Origin: Spongiivirga citrea
GTDB taxonomy: Bacteria; Bacteroidota; Bacteroidia; Flavobacteriales; Flavobacteriaceae
Direction: 5' to 3'
Assembly: GCF_010671565.1 (NCBI RefSeq)
Contig: NZ_JAABOQ010000002.1
Coordinates: 434,001-498,000 of the forward strand
Length of the DNA: 64,000 bases
The notes beneath the pieces are model-generated. The model did not search any database. It had not been told where the DNA came from and worked only from the letters and a program-made list of their open reading frames with translations. The translations under genes and the position numbers were made by a program. Below are positions 1 to 9,650 of the stretch, in pieces; the first letter of the stretch is position 1; every line of letters starts with the position of its first letter.

Positions 1-1020
1 TATGTTCCCGAAATCGCCTTTAATGTATATGATGGATTATCACCAGGAATGCGCTTTTATAATAAGCCATTTTTAACGAGACCTTTTGTTTATGATATTG
101 TCCCCACTTACAGTACAAAGGAAAAAGCATTAATAGGACGGGCAAAACTTCAATACAACCAGTATTTACAAGAGGGAGATTTATTTAAAATAGACTATCG
201 ATTTAATGTAAGAAGGTTCCACTACGCCCCTTCCCTATTTTTTACCAGTATTACACCATCTGTAAGTTTTAACTTTAGAACCGATGATTTCAGAAACAAT
301 AAGCGAGAAGCCATCTTTTTCCGTTTTGTAAACATTTTGAGGGATCGAGATGCGTCTGAGCTCTCACTAGAAGCCGATCCTGATTATAGTGTATTCAATG
401 CACGTTTTATACAATCATCTCCAGGAGCTATTAATTTTAAATCTTGGTTTGCCGATTTTCAAGTAGCTAGCCAATTTTCGAAAGTTTCATTTAATTATGA
501 ATACAGAAGACTATTTACAAATAATCGACAGGTAACACTGCGGCTGTTCGCTGGAAAGTTTCTGTATAATGATTCACAGGCTGCAAGCGGAGATTTTTTC
601 AGTTTTGCACTGGATAGACCAACAGATTATTTATTCGATTTTGATTACTTAGGGCGATCAGAAAGCTCAGGTTTGGTAAGTCAGCAGTTCATTGCCGCTG
701 AAGGTGGTTTTAAGTCAAAATTAGAACCACGATTTGCTAACGACTGGATTGCGACAGTTAATGCAGGAATCAATCTTTGGAGCTGGATAGAAGTGTATGG
801 TGATGTTGGTTTTGTAAAAAACAAATCACTCCCTACTCAATTTGTTTATGATAGTGGTATTCGTCTAAATCTTGTCCCAGATTATTTCGAAATATATCTT
901 CCGGTATACTCAAAACTTGGTTGGGAAATAGGACAATCGTCTTATCCAGAACGTATTCGATTTGTGATTACTTTAAGTCCTAGAGCCTTTACAGGACTAT
1001 TCACTAGAAAGTGGTTTTAA
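1..1020 (+). CDS. C-terminal fragment of a large, probably outer-membrane protein (possibly M1-like metallopeptidase)
   Basis: The reading frame is open from base 1, so the gene begins outside the window; the ATG at 49 is internal. The visible part (about 339 residues) is rich in aromatic residues and in alternating polar/hydrophobic stretches that read like beta strands, and it ends in Lys-Trp-Phe, an aromatic C-terminus common in outer-membrane barrels. The sequence resembles, from memory, the C-terminal part of the very large gluzincin (M1-like) aminopeptidases of flavobacteria, but the catalytic HExxH part would lie upstream and cannot be seen. It could equally be another surface barrel protein. 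The stop is followed by a 169-base gap with the promoter of the next gene. Confidence 0.6.
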   Translation, partial: YVPEIAFNVYDGLSPGMRFYNKPFLTRPFVYDIVPTYSTKEKALIGRAKLQYNQYLQEGDLFKIDYRFNVRRFHYAPSLFFTSITPSVSFNFRTDDFRNNKREAIFFRFVNILRDRDASELSLEADPDYSVFNARFIQSSPGAINFKSWFADFQVASQFSKVSFNYEYRRLFTNNRQVTLRLFAGKFLYNDSQAASGDFFSFALDRPTDYLFDFDYLGRSESSGLVSQQFIAAEGGFKSKLEPRFANDWIATVNAGINLWSWIEVYGDVGFVKNKSLPTQFVYDSGIRLNLVPDYFEIYLPVYSKLGWEIGQSSYPERIRFVITLSPRAFTGLFTRKWF

Positions 1021-1134
1021 CGAAATTTATTAACAAATCGGCAACGAAAAGTTAATTTTTCAATTTATATTGATTAATTCGCAATTATTTAATCCATTGA
1101 CTAATTATTTTCTAATTATTTAAGAATTAAGAAC

Positions 1135-1165
1135 TTGCTATTGGTCTTGTTTTTAGCTACCTTTG
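1135..1165 (+). promoter_or_regulatory. Bacteroidota-type promoter of the E1 fusion gene
   Basis: A TTG at 1135-1137 and TACCTTTG at 1158-1165 fit the TTG / TAnnTTTG pattern with 20 bases between them. The predicted transcript starts roughly 15-20 bases before the ATG at 1190. No strong Shine-Dalgarno sequence is present, as is usual in this phylum. Confidence 0.6.
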
Positions 1166-1189
1166 TAATCTCTTTTTTAAGGATAACTT

Positions 1190-3601
1190 ATGCAAACAAA
1201 TACCGATACGAACTCAGCAATTTCATTTGAAGATTTCAAAATTCAAGTAATCAATGATTACAAGATTGCCGTTACTAGTAGAGAGTGTAGTTTGCTCGGT
1301 CGGCGTGAGGTTTTGACTGGAAAAGCGAAATTTGGGATTTTTGGAGGTGGTAAAGAGTTGCCGCAATTGGCTATGGCCAAGGTATTTGCTAATGGTGATT
1401 TTAGATCCGGTTATTATCGTGATCAAACCTTTATGATGGCAATTAATGGTCTTACCATTGAACAATTTTTCGCGGGATTATATGCCCATGTTGATATTGA
1501 GATTGAACCTATGTCCGCTGGTCGCCAAATGGGTGGTCATTTCGTTACACATAGTCTTAATGAAGACGGAAGCTGGAAAAACCTTACCCAACAAAAAAAT
1601 TCTAGTGCTGACATCTCTCCTACCGCTGCGCAAATGCCTAGATTATTGGGTTTAGCACAGGCATCTAAAGTATATCGAAATTTAAAAGATATTGATAGCG
1701 AAAAGTTTTCTGTGAATGGCAACGAAGTTGCTTGGGGAACTATCGGAAATGCTAGTACAAGTGAAGGTTTATTTTTTGAAACTATCAATGCAGCTGGCGT
1801 TCTACAAGTACCTATGGTAGTAAGTGTTTGGGATGATGAATACGGAATTTCAGTACATGCAAAGCATCAAACAACTAAAGAAAATATATCAGAGATATTA
1901 AAAGGTTTTCAGCGTGATGAAAACGGAAATGGATATGAAATACTTCGAGTTAATGGCTGGGATTATCCTGAATTAGTAGCTACATATCAGGAAGCATCAA
2001 GGATTGCCCGAGAAGAGCATGTTCCCGTTATCATACATGTTCAACAACTTACACAACCCCAAGGTCATTCGACCTCTGGATCACATGAACGCTATAAAAC
2101 ACCAGATCGCTTAATTTGGGAGACAGAGTATGATTGCATCGCGAAGTTTAAAGAATGGATGATTGCCAACGGCATTGCCAGCGATAGTGAATTAGTTGCA
2201 ATGGCAAAGGAAATTAAAAAGCAGGTACGCATTGGAAAGAACAATGCCTGGGCTGCATTTATTTCCCCAATTGTTAAAGAACAACAGGAACTTGTTTCAC
2301 TATTGACTAATGTTGCGAGTGAAAATTCTAATGGTGTTTTTATTCAAAAGCTAAACACGCAACTCTCCAGTATAGAAGAGCCTAATAGAAAAGATGTCAT
2401 TTCTACTGCTCGTAAAGCATTACGCTATTGCTTTAATGAAGATTCATCTGCCACTGCTAATCTTAAGGAATGGATTAACAACTATTTTGATGTTTACCAA
2501 CCAAAATATAGCTCTCATTTACACAGTGAAACCTTATCTAATGCTACAATGATAAGTGAAGTAAAAGCTGTCTATGACGATAACCCTGAAATGGTAGATG
2601 GACGCATCATTTTAAGAGATAATTTTGATCATCTTTTTGCAAATAATCCTGAGGTTTTGGTTTTTGGAGAAGATTCAGGAACTATCGGTGATGTAAATCA
2701 AGGTTTAGAAGGTTTACAAGAAAAATACGGCGATATTCGCGTTGCTGATGCCGGTATACGAGAAGCAACCATACTAGGTCAGGGAATCGGAATGGCTTTA
2801 AGAGGCCTGAGACCTATTGCGGAAATTCAGTATTTAGATTACATCTTATACGCTTTGCAAACTATGAGCGATGATCTTGCAACTTTACAATATCGAACAC
2901 TGGGTAAACAGAAAGCCCCTGTAATTGTACGTACCAGAGGACACAGACTAGAAGGAATTTGGCATTCTGGATCCCAAATGGGTGGACTTATTCATTTGTT
3001 GAGAGGTATTAATATTCTCGTACCAAGAAACATGACCAAGGCTGCGGGCTTTTATAATACTTTATTAGAAAGTGACGAGCCAGCTTTAGTAATTGAGTGC
3101 TTAAATGGATATCGCTTGAAGGAACCTCTACCAAACAATCTAGGGAAGATAAAAACCCCAATAGGTAAGGTCGAATTACTAAAAGAAGGTACTGATATCA
3201 CATTGGTCTCCTACGGCTCTACACTTCGTATCGTCGAAGAAGTAGCTACAGAACTCTTAGAAGTCGACATTAATGTCGAAATAATAGACATACAATCATT
3301 GCTACCTTTTGATCTTGACGGCGATATTGTAAAAAGTGTTGCCAAAACCAACAGGCTTCTCGTAATCGATGAAGATGTACCAGGCGGAGCATCAGCATAC
3401 ATTCTCCAGGAAGTTGTTGAAAAACAAGATGCCTATCAATACTTAGATAGCAAGCCACAAACACTAACCGCTAAAGCACATAGACCCGCTTATGGTACTG
3501 ATGGTGATTATTTTTCGAAGCCAAGTGCTGAAGATATATTCGAAAAGATCTACCAAATTATGCATGAAGCGATGCCAAACAAATATCCTATACTTTACTA
3601 A
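1190..3601 (+). CDS. Branched-chain 2-oxoacid dehydrogenase E1, fused alpha and beta subunits
   Basis: The protein is the thiamine-diphosphate-dependent E1 component that decarboxylates 2-oxoacids from Val, Leu and Ile (or a related substrate) and passes the acyl group to the lipoyl E2 subunit. The alpha half covers about residues 1-430, with the ThDP-binding stretch GNASTSEG at 186-193 followed by the usual SVWDDEYGIS. The beta half starts near residue 450, with a VFGEDSG motif and the pyrimidine-binding region around VADAGIREA. At 803 aa it matches the fused E1 enzymes common in Bacteroidota, where other bacteria use two genes. E2 and E3 are not in this window. It has its own promoter and no close downstream partner. 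The MCC-like carboxylase at 14,654 would act further down leucine breakdown. The exact substrate is inferred. Confidence 0.88.
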   Translation: MQTNTDTNSAISFEDFKIQVINDYKIAVTSRECSLLGRREVLTGKAKFGIFGGGKELPQLAMAKVFANGDFRSGYYRDQTFMMAINGLTIEQFFAGLYAHVDIEIEPMSAGRQMGGHFVTHSLNEDGSWKNLTQQKNSSADISPTAAQMPRLLGLAQASKVYRNLKDIDSEKFSVNGNEVAWGTIGNASTSEGLFFETINAAGVLQVPMVVSVWDDEYGISVHAKHQTTKENISEILKGFQRDENGNGYEILRVNGWDYPELVATYQEASRIAREEHVPVIIHVQQLTQPQGHSTSGSHERYKTPDRLIWETEYDCIAKFKEWMIANGIASDSELVAMAKEIKKQVRIGKNNAWAAFISPIVKEQQELVSLLTNVASENSNGVFIQKLNTQLSSIEEPNRKDVISTARKALRYCFNEDSSATANLKEWINNYFDVYQPKYSSHLHSETLSNATMISEVKAVYDDNPEMVDGRIILRDNFDHLFANNPEVLVFGEDSGTIGDVNQGLEGLQEKYGDIRVADAGIREATILGQGIGMALRGLRPIAEIQYLDYILYALQTMSDDLATLQYRTLGKQKAPVIVRTRGHRLEGIWHSGSQMGGLIHLLRGINILVPRNMTKAAGFYNTLLESDEPALVIECLNGYRLKEPLPNNLGKIKTPIGKVELLKEGTDITLVSYGSTLRIVEEVATELLEVDINVEIIDIQSLLPFDLDGDIVKSVAKTNRLLVIDEDVPGGASAYILQEVVEKQDAYQYLDSKPQTLTAKAHRPAYGTDGDYFSKPSAEDIFEKIYQIMHEAMPNKYPILY

Positions 3602-3923
3602 TTCCAAATTACTATCTGCTCGTTAGCAATCTCTTGAAGTTTTTCCTTAGTATTTGCAGCCTAAGGTACTAATTATTAGATTCTTAGAGATGACATACAC
3701 CTTTCGTCGTTAAAAATCACATTTTCATCGACTTCTATTATTAGGGAGATTTTTTTTACAAGATATGAGGTTTTTTTCCATTAACTTAATGCATTAGTAA
3801 TTAGCCCAAACTATGCATAAAATATTATTCTACTCCTTGTATTACCTCTTCTTGGATAGTTATTTACTCAATTTGAAGAGGTTATTAATATACACGACTT
3901 AATACAACCCAAATCGTTATTTC
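3602..3923 (+). other. Intergenic region, 322 bases, no gene seen
   Basis: This AT-rich spacer separates the E1 fusion from the TPR sensor gene. I see no ORF of note, no tRNA-like fold and no clear terminator. A 7-base inverted repeat (CCTCTTC at 3845-3851, GAAGAGG at 3875-3881) lies about 45 bases before the next start codon and could be a weak leader hairpin. No good TAnnTTTG box is visible. Confidence 0.5.
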
Positions 3924-5630
3924 ATGCACTTGTTATATAAGCATATACAACAATATTTTACCATTTCCTTGCTACTAGGGAGCTTAATAATTGTTTGTGG
4001 GCAACAAAGAGTTATAGAGAAAAAGCAAGTGGATATCATCATGCTTAAAAATCAGATAGTCTCCGAACAAAATGACAGTATTAAATTACAACTTTACAAA
4101 ACCTACATTTCTAACTTATACTACGACTACAGTACACAACCTGACAACTATGAATCCATCGATGAAATGTACCAACTAGCATCGAAAGAGGGTAATACAG
4201 AAATGATGGCTTTTTCCAAATATCATATCGGGCTGTTTTTTTTTGACAATAATGAGTTTGATGAATCTTTAGTGCATTGGAAAAAGGCAGTCGAATTATA
4301 TGAAGTGCTTAAAGATTACTCAGGTGTTGCATATACTGCAAGTTTCATAGGTGAAGCCTATACCACTATGGGTAACTATGAAAAAAGCATGGAAGCGCTT
4401 TATGAGGGCCTTCAAGCGGTTGAGAACACTAATTCTAAACGAATGCATGCTCGTCTATTATCTAAAATTGGTGTGAATTATAAAAACCTTAATCAGCTTG
4501 ACAAAGCTCAAAGTTATTTTCAACAAGCTATCGCTATCGCCACACCAAGAAATATTGTAAGGGAAATTGCATTTGCAAAACGTAACTTAGGAGATCTCGA
4601 ACTTAAAAAGAAACAACATGAAGATGCAATTTATTACTATGAAGAGTCTAAAGACCTATATCTAAGTATTAATAATCTGCATGGTGAAGCCCGATGTAAT
4701 CAAGTTCTTTCAGAAGCCTTTACTGAAATTAATGACCTGAAAAAGGCAAGGTTTTCCTTAGCAATTTCAGACTCACTTTATCAAAGGCTTAAGTATGTAG
4801 GAGAATTAAATAAAAACAATTTACTATTATCTGGTATTTTATTTAAAGAAAAGGATTTTGCCACCTCAAAATCTCTAGCGCAGAACTCATTACAAATTGC
4901 AAAGCAGAATAAAAACTATAACAATGAATTAAGGTCGCTTAAACTGATTTTCAAAAATCAGTATGCCTTAGGCCAAATAAAACAGGCACTAGACACTCAT
5001 ATAGAATTAGATAAAAGAAAAGAAGAGGTTTATAGTTTTGTAACAGAAAAGAATATAGAAAGCAAGCGATTAGAATATGCGATTGCTAAAAACAAATCTT
5101 TAACAGAACAAAATAGAATTACTGAGGCAAACTTAAATGCAACTAACAGCAGACTCGAAAATAATACTCGAATAATAGTTACAATCAGCCTCATTTCTAT
5201 CTTATTCTTAATCGGGTTGCTTTTTCTAACTAAGCAAGGGAGTACAATCAAAAAAAACAATCAGGTACTGTCCGCTCAAAATTCTCTGATTGAAAATCAA
5301 AATAAAGAAATAACAGATATTGCCAACGAGTTAAGCTCTTCAAATAAAGAAATAAGTCGAATTAATGAGAACCTCGAAACTATTATTAAGGAGCGCACAA
5401 GGGATCTTGAAGAAAAAAACAAACTGTTATTAAAATATTCGCAAATGAATTCTCATGATGTTCGCGCTCCATTAGCACGAATTTTAGGCTTGGTAGATCT
5501 TTTAAAAGAATCTGCAAGAACAAAAGATCAACAAATACTTATTGAAAGCCTGCTACAGTCAGCGGATGAAATGGACCAAGTAGTCAAGACCATGAATAGT
5601 ATACTGCATAAATCGGAGAAAACCACCTAA
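3924..5630 (+). CDS. TPR sensor protein with a histidine-kinase dimerisation domain but no ATPase domain
   Basis: The 568-aa protein begins with a signal-like hydrophobic segment (about 11-26). Tetratricopeptide repeats follow from about 85 to 370, then one membrane helix (about 416-436), a long coiled coil (about 440-500) and a HisKA-type region at 503-560. The phospho-acceptor His511 sits in NSHDVRAPLARILGL, the H-box style of Bacteroidota kinases. The chain ends at residue 568, where a catalytic HATPase_c domain would normally begin. No continuation is apparent in other frames before the response-regulator gene starts about 150 bases later. It may receive phosphate from another kinase and pass it to the neighbouring receiver protein, or act only as a scaffold. 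The domain order is read from sequence; the role is inferred. Confidence 0.75.
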   Translation: MHLLYKHIQQYFTISLLLGSLIIVCGQQRVIEKKQVDIIMLKNQIVSEQNDSIKLQLYKTYISNLYYDYSTQPDNYESIDEMYQLASKEGNTEMMAFSKYHIGLFFFDNNEFDESLVHWKKAVELYEVLKDYSGVAYTASFIGEAYTTMGNYEKSMEALYEGLQAVENTNSKRMHARLLSKIGVNYKNLNQLDKAQSYFQQAIAIATPRNIVREIAFAKRNLGDLELKKKQHEDAIYYYEESKDLYLSINNLHGEARCNQVLSEAFTEINDLKKARFSLAISDSLYQRLKYVGELNKNNLLLSGILFKEKDFATSKSLAQNSLQIAKQNKNYNNELRSLKLIFKNQYALGQIKQALDTHIELDKRKEEVYSFVTEKNIESKRLEYAIAKNKSLTEQNRITEANLNATNSRLENNTRIIVTISLISILFLIGLLFLTKQGSTIKKNNQVLSAQNSLIENQNKEITDIANELSSSNKEISRINENLETIIKERTRDLEEKNKLLLKYSQMNSHDVRAPLARILGLVDLLKESARTKDQQILIESLLQSADEMDQVVKTMNSILHKSEKTT

Positions 5631-5776
5631 TTCGCGCTGATTAACGAATTAAATAGCATTTGAACAATACTGAAACTACCTATTTCTCAATTGTTTATAA
5701 TTTTTTATACATTTCTGCATTATGAACCCTAAAATCTACCTATCAATTGAACGCACATCAACTGGAACCCCATCTT

Positions 5777-6175
5777 ATGTCTACATTACAGTATGAATCT
5801 CCACTAGATATTCTGGTCGTAGATGACAATCCAATAGACAGAATGATTAACTCTCGTGTATTACAAAAAATACATGCAGATAGTCATATCGATTTTGCAC
5901 AGGACGGTAAAGAAGCACTAATTCAATTAAAGTTAAGAAATTATGATATCGTATTATTGGATATAAAAATGCCTGTGATGGATGGCTTTCAGTTTATGGA
6001 ACTACTTAAAGATGAAAAAAAACCAGAAGACGTTTACATCATTATGGTAACATCATCGGTTGATCCAGAAGACAAGAAAAAAGCAGATATGTACGGACAT
6101 ATTAAGGACTATGTAGAAAAACCTTTAAAAGCAGAAAGTCTAGACCTTCACGAATTTCTACCTTTTGAACATTAA
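5777..6175 (+). CDS. Single-domain response regulator (CheY-like receiver)
   Basis: The 132-aa protein is almost only a receiver domain. It has the acidic pair in VVDDN (residues 14-18), the phospho-acceptor Asp62 in LLDIKMPVMDG, the switch Thr in MVTSSVD and the conserved Lys in VEKP. There is no output domain, so it acts by protein contact or as a phosphate carrier. I chose the ATG at 5777 because the longer frame begins with TTG at 5747 and would add ten residues before the normal receiver N-terminus. It follows the HisKA-only sensor by about 150 bases and probably works with it. Its stop codon abuts the convergent holA gene. Confidence 0.85.
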   Translation: MSTLQYESPLDILVVDDNPIDRMINSRVLQKIHADSHIDFAQDGKEALIQLKLRNYDIVLLDIKMPVMDGFQFMELLKDEKKPEDVYIIMVTSSVDPEDKKKADMYGHIKDYVEKPLKAESLDLHEFLPFEH

Positions 6176-7177
6176 CTAAGTCATAATTTTTACAATCATT
6201 TCCTTTAGCAGGTCGGTATTTGTTGCTTTAGAACCCATTCCCTTACTTTTTGCGTCATATTGGTTTAAGATGCTAATAACACCACTAACTTTTCTTAAAG
6301 GATATACAGCAGCAGCGGGTTTTACGTTTTTAATTAGATAAGGTTTAAGCCCTACATTTTTAGTAAGATTGTCCCATGATTTGTCACTAGCACCATGGTA
6401 TTTCAACAAAGCTGAAAAAAAGGTATAAAGCATAGTAACAGTTAATACCATTGGATTGTCTTTTTGGTTTTGACCAAAATAGTTTATAATCTTAATTGCC
6501 TTAGATACATCCTTTGCGGCAATTGCTGCTTGCAATTCAAAATTGTTATAATCCTTACTTATTCCAATATTTTTTTCGATATGTTCAGGCGTAATTTCAC
6601 TTCCAGCTGGAATAATAATTTGGAGTTTCTCTAATTCTTTAGCGATGGTTCCCAGATCAGTTCCCAAAAACTCTACTAACATTTGACTTGCTTTGTAGCT
6701 AATGGTATATTTTTTTCCTTTCAATACTTTTTGTATCCAATCCCCTACCTGATTCTCATATAGTTTTTTACTCAAGAAGACTGTACCGTTTTTCTTTATC
6801 ATTTTAAAAACCTTGGTACGCGCATCGAGTTTTTTATATTTATAACATAGGACCAAAACAGTACTTGGCTGAGGGTTTTCGGCATACGCCTCTAACTGAT
6901 CCATAGTTCTCGATAAATCTTGCGCTTCCTTTACAATAAGCACTTGGCGTTCGGCCATCATAGGAAAACGCTTAGCACTAGCAACAATATCTTCTATCTT
7001 GGTTTCTTTACCATACAAAACCACTTGATTAAAGCCTTTTTCCTCTTCGCTTAATACATTGCTTTCTATGTATTCGGATATTTTATCAATGTAATAGGAT
7101 TCTTCACCATGCAACAAATAGATTGGACTAATCTGCCCTTGCTTTATATCTCCTATTAATTGTTTAATTTCATCCAT
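6176..7177 (-). CDS. holA: DNA polymerase III subunit delta
   Basis: This 333-aa protein matches the clamp-loader delta subunit, which opens the sliding clamp for loading on primed DNA. The N-terminal region has the typical YLLHGEESYYID start in place of a Walker motif, followed by the AAA-like fold with LVLCYKYKKLD and the helical C-terminal collar region. Length is normal for HolA. It is convergent with the response regulator and its stop codon starts at the base after that gene's stop. It is divergent from the HsdR-N-like gene, with only about 60 bases between the two starts. Confidence 0.9.
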   Translation of the reverse strand: MDEIKQLIGDIKQGQISPIYLLHGEESYYIDKISEYIESNVLSEEEKGFNQVVLYGKETKIEDIVASAKRFPMMAERQVLIVKEAQDLSRTMDQLEAYAENPQPSTVLVLCYKYKKLDARTKVFKMIKKNGTVFLSKKLYENQVGDWIQKVLKGKKYTISYKASQMLVEFLGTDLGTIAKELEKLQIIIPAGSEITPEHIEKNIGISKDYNNFELQAAIAAKDVSKAIKIINYFGQNQKDNPMVLTVTMLYTFFSALLKYHGASDKSWDNLTKNVGLKPYLIKNVKPAAAVYPLRKVSGVISILNQYDAKSKGMGSKATNTDLLKEMIVKIMT

Positions 7178-7236
7178 CGGCTAAAAAACTCATCATTATT
7201 GATGGCTATACTTTAGAAAAGAGGTTAATTTACGGT

Positions 7237-7686
7237 ATGCTTAAATTGTCTTTTCCAGACTATCAGTTTCGACTCAAAAATAAGGAAAATAAAACCCATA
7301 TTTTCGACCCTATCCGAAAGAAATTTGTTGTACTTACTCCAGAAGAATGGGTACGACAACACACACTACAATTTCTAATGATTGGGCTTCAATATCCTGC
7401 ATCACATATCAATGTTGAAAAAGAACTCGTCATTAATTCAATTCGTAAACGTTATGACATTGTTGTATATAGTCCAACTGGTGACATTCATGTTTTAGTA
7501 GAGTGTAAAGCTCCTCAGATTAAGATCAATCAGGATACTTTTGATCAAATAGCCCGATATAATATGACTTTAAATGCCAGCTACTTAATGGTAACTAACG
7601 GACTTAATCATTATTATTGTACTGTGGATCACAGCAACGAATCCTACACCTATTTACCACAATTGCCAAGCTATCAACAAAAGTGA
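7237..7686 (+). CDS. HsdR N-terminal-domain protein (lone PD-(D/E)XK nuclease-like domain)
   Basis: This 149-aa protein corresponds to the N-terminal nuclease domain of type I restriction HsdR subunits, without helicase or specificity parts. The nuclease core is visible as Asp74 in RYDIVVY followed by Glu89-Cys-Lys91 in VECKAP, fitting D-X(n)-(D/E)-X-K. No hsdM or hsdS lies nearby, so it is not part of a restriction system here. It sits in an apparent operon with a GT2 glycosyltransferase, overlapping it by a GTGA junction, and faces holA. Its role is unknown; I infer a DNA-end or repair function only from the fold. Confidence 0.8.
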   Translation: MLKLSFPDYQFRLKNKENKTHIFDPIRKKFVVLTPEEWVRQHTLQFLMIGLQYPASHINVEKELVINSIRKRYDIVVYSPTGDIHVLVECKAPQIKINQDTFDQIARYNMTLNASYLMVTNGLNHYYCTVDHSNESYTYLPQLPSYQQK

Positions 7687-8684
7687 ATATTGCCGTAGTC
7701 ATATTGAATTGGAATGGAAAGGAGCTTTTAAAGCAGTTTCTTCCTTCGGTCATAGCTCATTCAAAATACGCGAGCATTTATCTTGCAGATAACGCTTCTA
7801 CTGATGATTCAATAGATTTTGTAACCCAAAACTATCCATCAATAAAAATTATTAGGAATACTGAAAACGGTGGATATGCCCGAGGATATAATGAAGCCCT
7901 ACAACACTTAGATGAAGATATTTTTTGCTTACTAAATTCTGATGTAGAAGTAACCGCTAATTGGCTAGATCCTATTGTAAGTCGCTTTCAAGTTGATAAG
8001 AATGTTGCAATTATTCAACCAAAAATATTAGATTTTAAAAAGAAAACACATTTTGAGTATGCCGGTGCTGCTGGTGGGTATATTGATAAATATGGATATC
8101 CGTTCTGTCGCGGTCGCATATTTCATACTATTGAAAAAGATGAACAGCAATACGACCAAGCTTGCGAATTATTTTGGGCATCTGGAGCATGTTTTTTTAT
8201 TCGGAAACAAGTATTCACTGAACTCAATGGCTTTGATGAAGATTTCTTTGCTCATCAAGAGGAAATAGATTTATGTTGGCGTGCATTTAATAAGAGTTAT
8301 AAAAGCTATTTTGAACCAAGCTCGGTCATTTATCATGTTGGAGGGGCGACTTTGAGCACCAATAATCCGAAAAAGACCTATTTAAATTTCCGAAATTCCC
8401 TATTTATGCTGCTAAAAAATCTACCTAAGCGTAAAGTTTTCCCTATTATCTTTGTACGAATGTTATTGGATGGTGTAGCCGGAATTCAATTTCTAATAAA
8501 ACTAAAACCAGCTCATTTTGTTGCGATTATGAGGGCTCACCTTAGTTTTTACTCCAAATTCAGGATAATGAAATCTAAACGCTCTACTTCTAACAAAAAT
8601 CAGAATTACTATATGCTAAAATCTATTGTTACGAACTACTACGTATATAGAAGGAAAGTTTTTAGACTGTTGATAACCCAATAA
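7683..8684 (+). CDS. Family 2 glycosyltransferase
   Basis: The protein is a GT-A fold glycosyltransferase that probably adds a sugar to a surface polysaccharide or lipid. It starts with NIAVVILNWNG, followed by the nucleotide-binding LADNASTDDS and the metal-binding region LLNSDVEV. The acceptor-site motif HQEEIDLCWRA follows. I place the start at GTG 7683, which overlaps the previous stop codon (GTGA) and puts the first beta strand right after the Met. A longer frame from 7617 would run through the end of the upstream gene and add 22 unconserved-looking residues. The final 70 residues are basic and hydrophobic, as in membrane-associated rhamnosyltransferase-like members. Substrate unknown. 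Confidence 0.88.
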   Translation: MNIAVVILNWNGKELLKQFLPSVIAHSKYASIYLADNASTDDSIDFVTQNYPSIKIIRNTENGGYARGYNEALQHLDEDIFCLLNSDVEVTANWLDPIVSRFQVDKNVAIIQPKILDFKKKTHFEYAGAAGGYIDKYGYPFCRGRIFHTIEKDEQQYDQACELFWASGACFFIRKQVFTELNGFDEDFFAHQEEIDLCWRAFNKSYKSYFEPSSVIYHVGGATLSTNNPKKTYLNFRNSLFMLLKNLPKRKVFPIIFVRMLLDGVAGIQFLIKLKPAHFVAIMRAHLSFYSKFRIMKSKRSTSNKNQNYYMLKSIVTNYYVYRRKVFRLLITQ

Positions 8685-8765
8685 CAAAGTTTTGTTAACA
8701 CTTTTCTAAGGGGGTTATTAATTGTTAATTTTGAAATAGTAATACGTAAATTAAAACCTAGAGTA

Positions 8766-9632
8766 ATGAAAAAAATACTAATGCTATCGGCTTCGGCGAT
8801 GTTTATAATGACTTCATGTGTATCAAATAAAAAATACGCTGAACTGGAAGCTAAACAACAAGAAACACAAGATTTATTAAACAGTGCTACTGTAAAACTG
8901 AATAGTTGTCTATCTGAAAAGGATGCGGCTACAGCGAGTATGCAAAGCCTGAAAGATCAAGTAGAAAACTTGAAAAAGACAAATGGAGCCTTATTAAACA
9001 ATGTTGGTGGTTTAGCTACGCTTTCTCAAAAAGGTGCTGAAAATCTTGAGCGTTCTTTAGAAAGTATTAAAGAGAAAGATATGCAGATCAAGACAATGAG
9101 AGATGCTATCAATAAAAAAGATTCGGTAACACTAGCTTTAGTTACTAGCTTAAAAGGTGTGCTTGGCAATTTACAAGATGAAGATATTGAGGTAAACGTA
9201 GAAAAAGGTGTTGTTTTTATATCAATCTCTGATAAACTATTATTTAAAACAGGAAGCTATAAGGTTTCTAGCAAGGCTAATGGTATCTTAGGGAAAGTTG
9301 CCAAGGTTGTTCTTGACAAGCCTGATATGGAGTTTATGGTAGAAGGACATACAGACAATGTGCCTTATAAAAGTGGAATCTTAGAAGACAACTGGGATTT
9401 AAGTGTAAAAAGAGCCACTGCTATTGTTAGAGAGCTACAAACAAAATTTGGTGTACCTGCTGAACGTATGACTGCTGCTGGTAGAAGTTCATATGTACCA
9501 ATTGCAGATAATTCGACTGCTGCAGGACGTGCTACTAATCGTAGAATTAAAGTTGTTGTATTACCAAAACTAGATCAGTTTTATAATATGATCGAACAAG
9601 GAATGAAAGAAGCTACCCAAGGAGGTCAGTAA
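8766..9632 (+). CDS. OmpA-family lipoprotein (peptidoglycan-binding)
   Basis: The N-terminus is a lipoprotein signal with the lipid-carrying Cys18 in the lipobox IMTSC. A coiled-coil segment follows (about 25-125), then a C-terminal OmpA/MotB domain (about 150-270). That domain carries the peptidoglycan-binding motifs EGHTDNVPY, NWDLSVKRA and GRATNRRI. The protein should tether the outer membrane to peptidoglycan. It is a single-gene unit, ended by a strong terminator at 9651-9697. A GC-poor leader with TTGTTAA-like repeats precedes it. Confidence 0.9.
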   Translation: MKKILMLSASAMFIMTSCVSNKKYAELEAKQQETQDLLNSATVKLNSCLSEKDAATASMQSLKDQVENLKKTNGALLNNVGGLATLSQKGAENLERSLESIKEKDMQIKTMRDAINKKDSVTLALVTSLKGVLGNLQDEDIEVNVEKGVVFISISDKLLFKTGSYKVSSKANGILGKVAKVVLDKPDMEFMVEGHTDNVPYKSGILEDNWDLSVKRATAIVRELQTKFGVPAERMTAAGRSSYVPIADNSTAAGRATNRRIKVVVLPKLDQFYNMIEQGMKEATQGGQ

Positions 9633-9650
9633 GAAATAAGTCATTACAAA

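Noticed and set aside
7617-7682. Earlier start of the GT2 glycosyltransferase inside the HsdR-N gene
   Set aside because: The first strand of the GT-A fold begins right at the GTG of 7683, which overlaps the previous stop codon.
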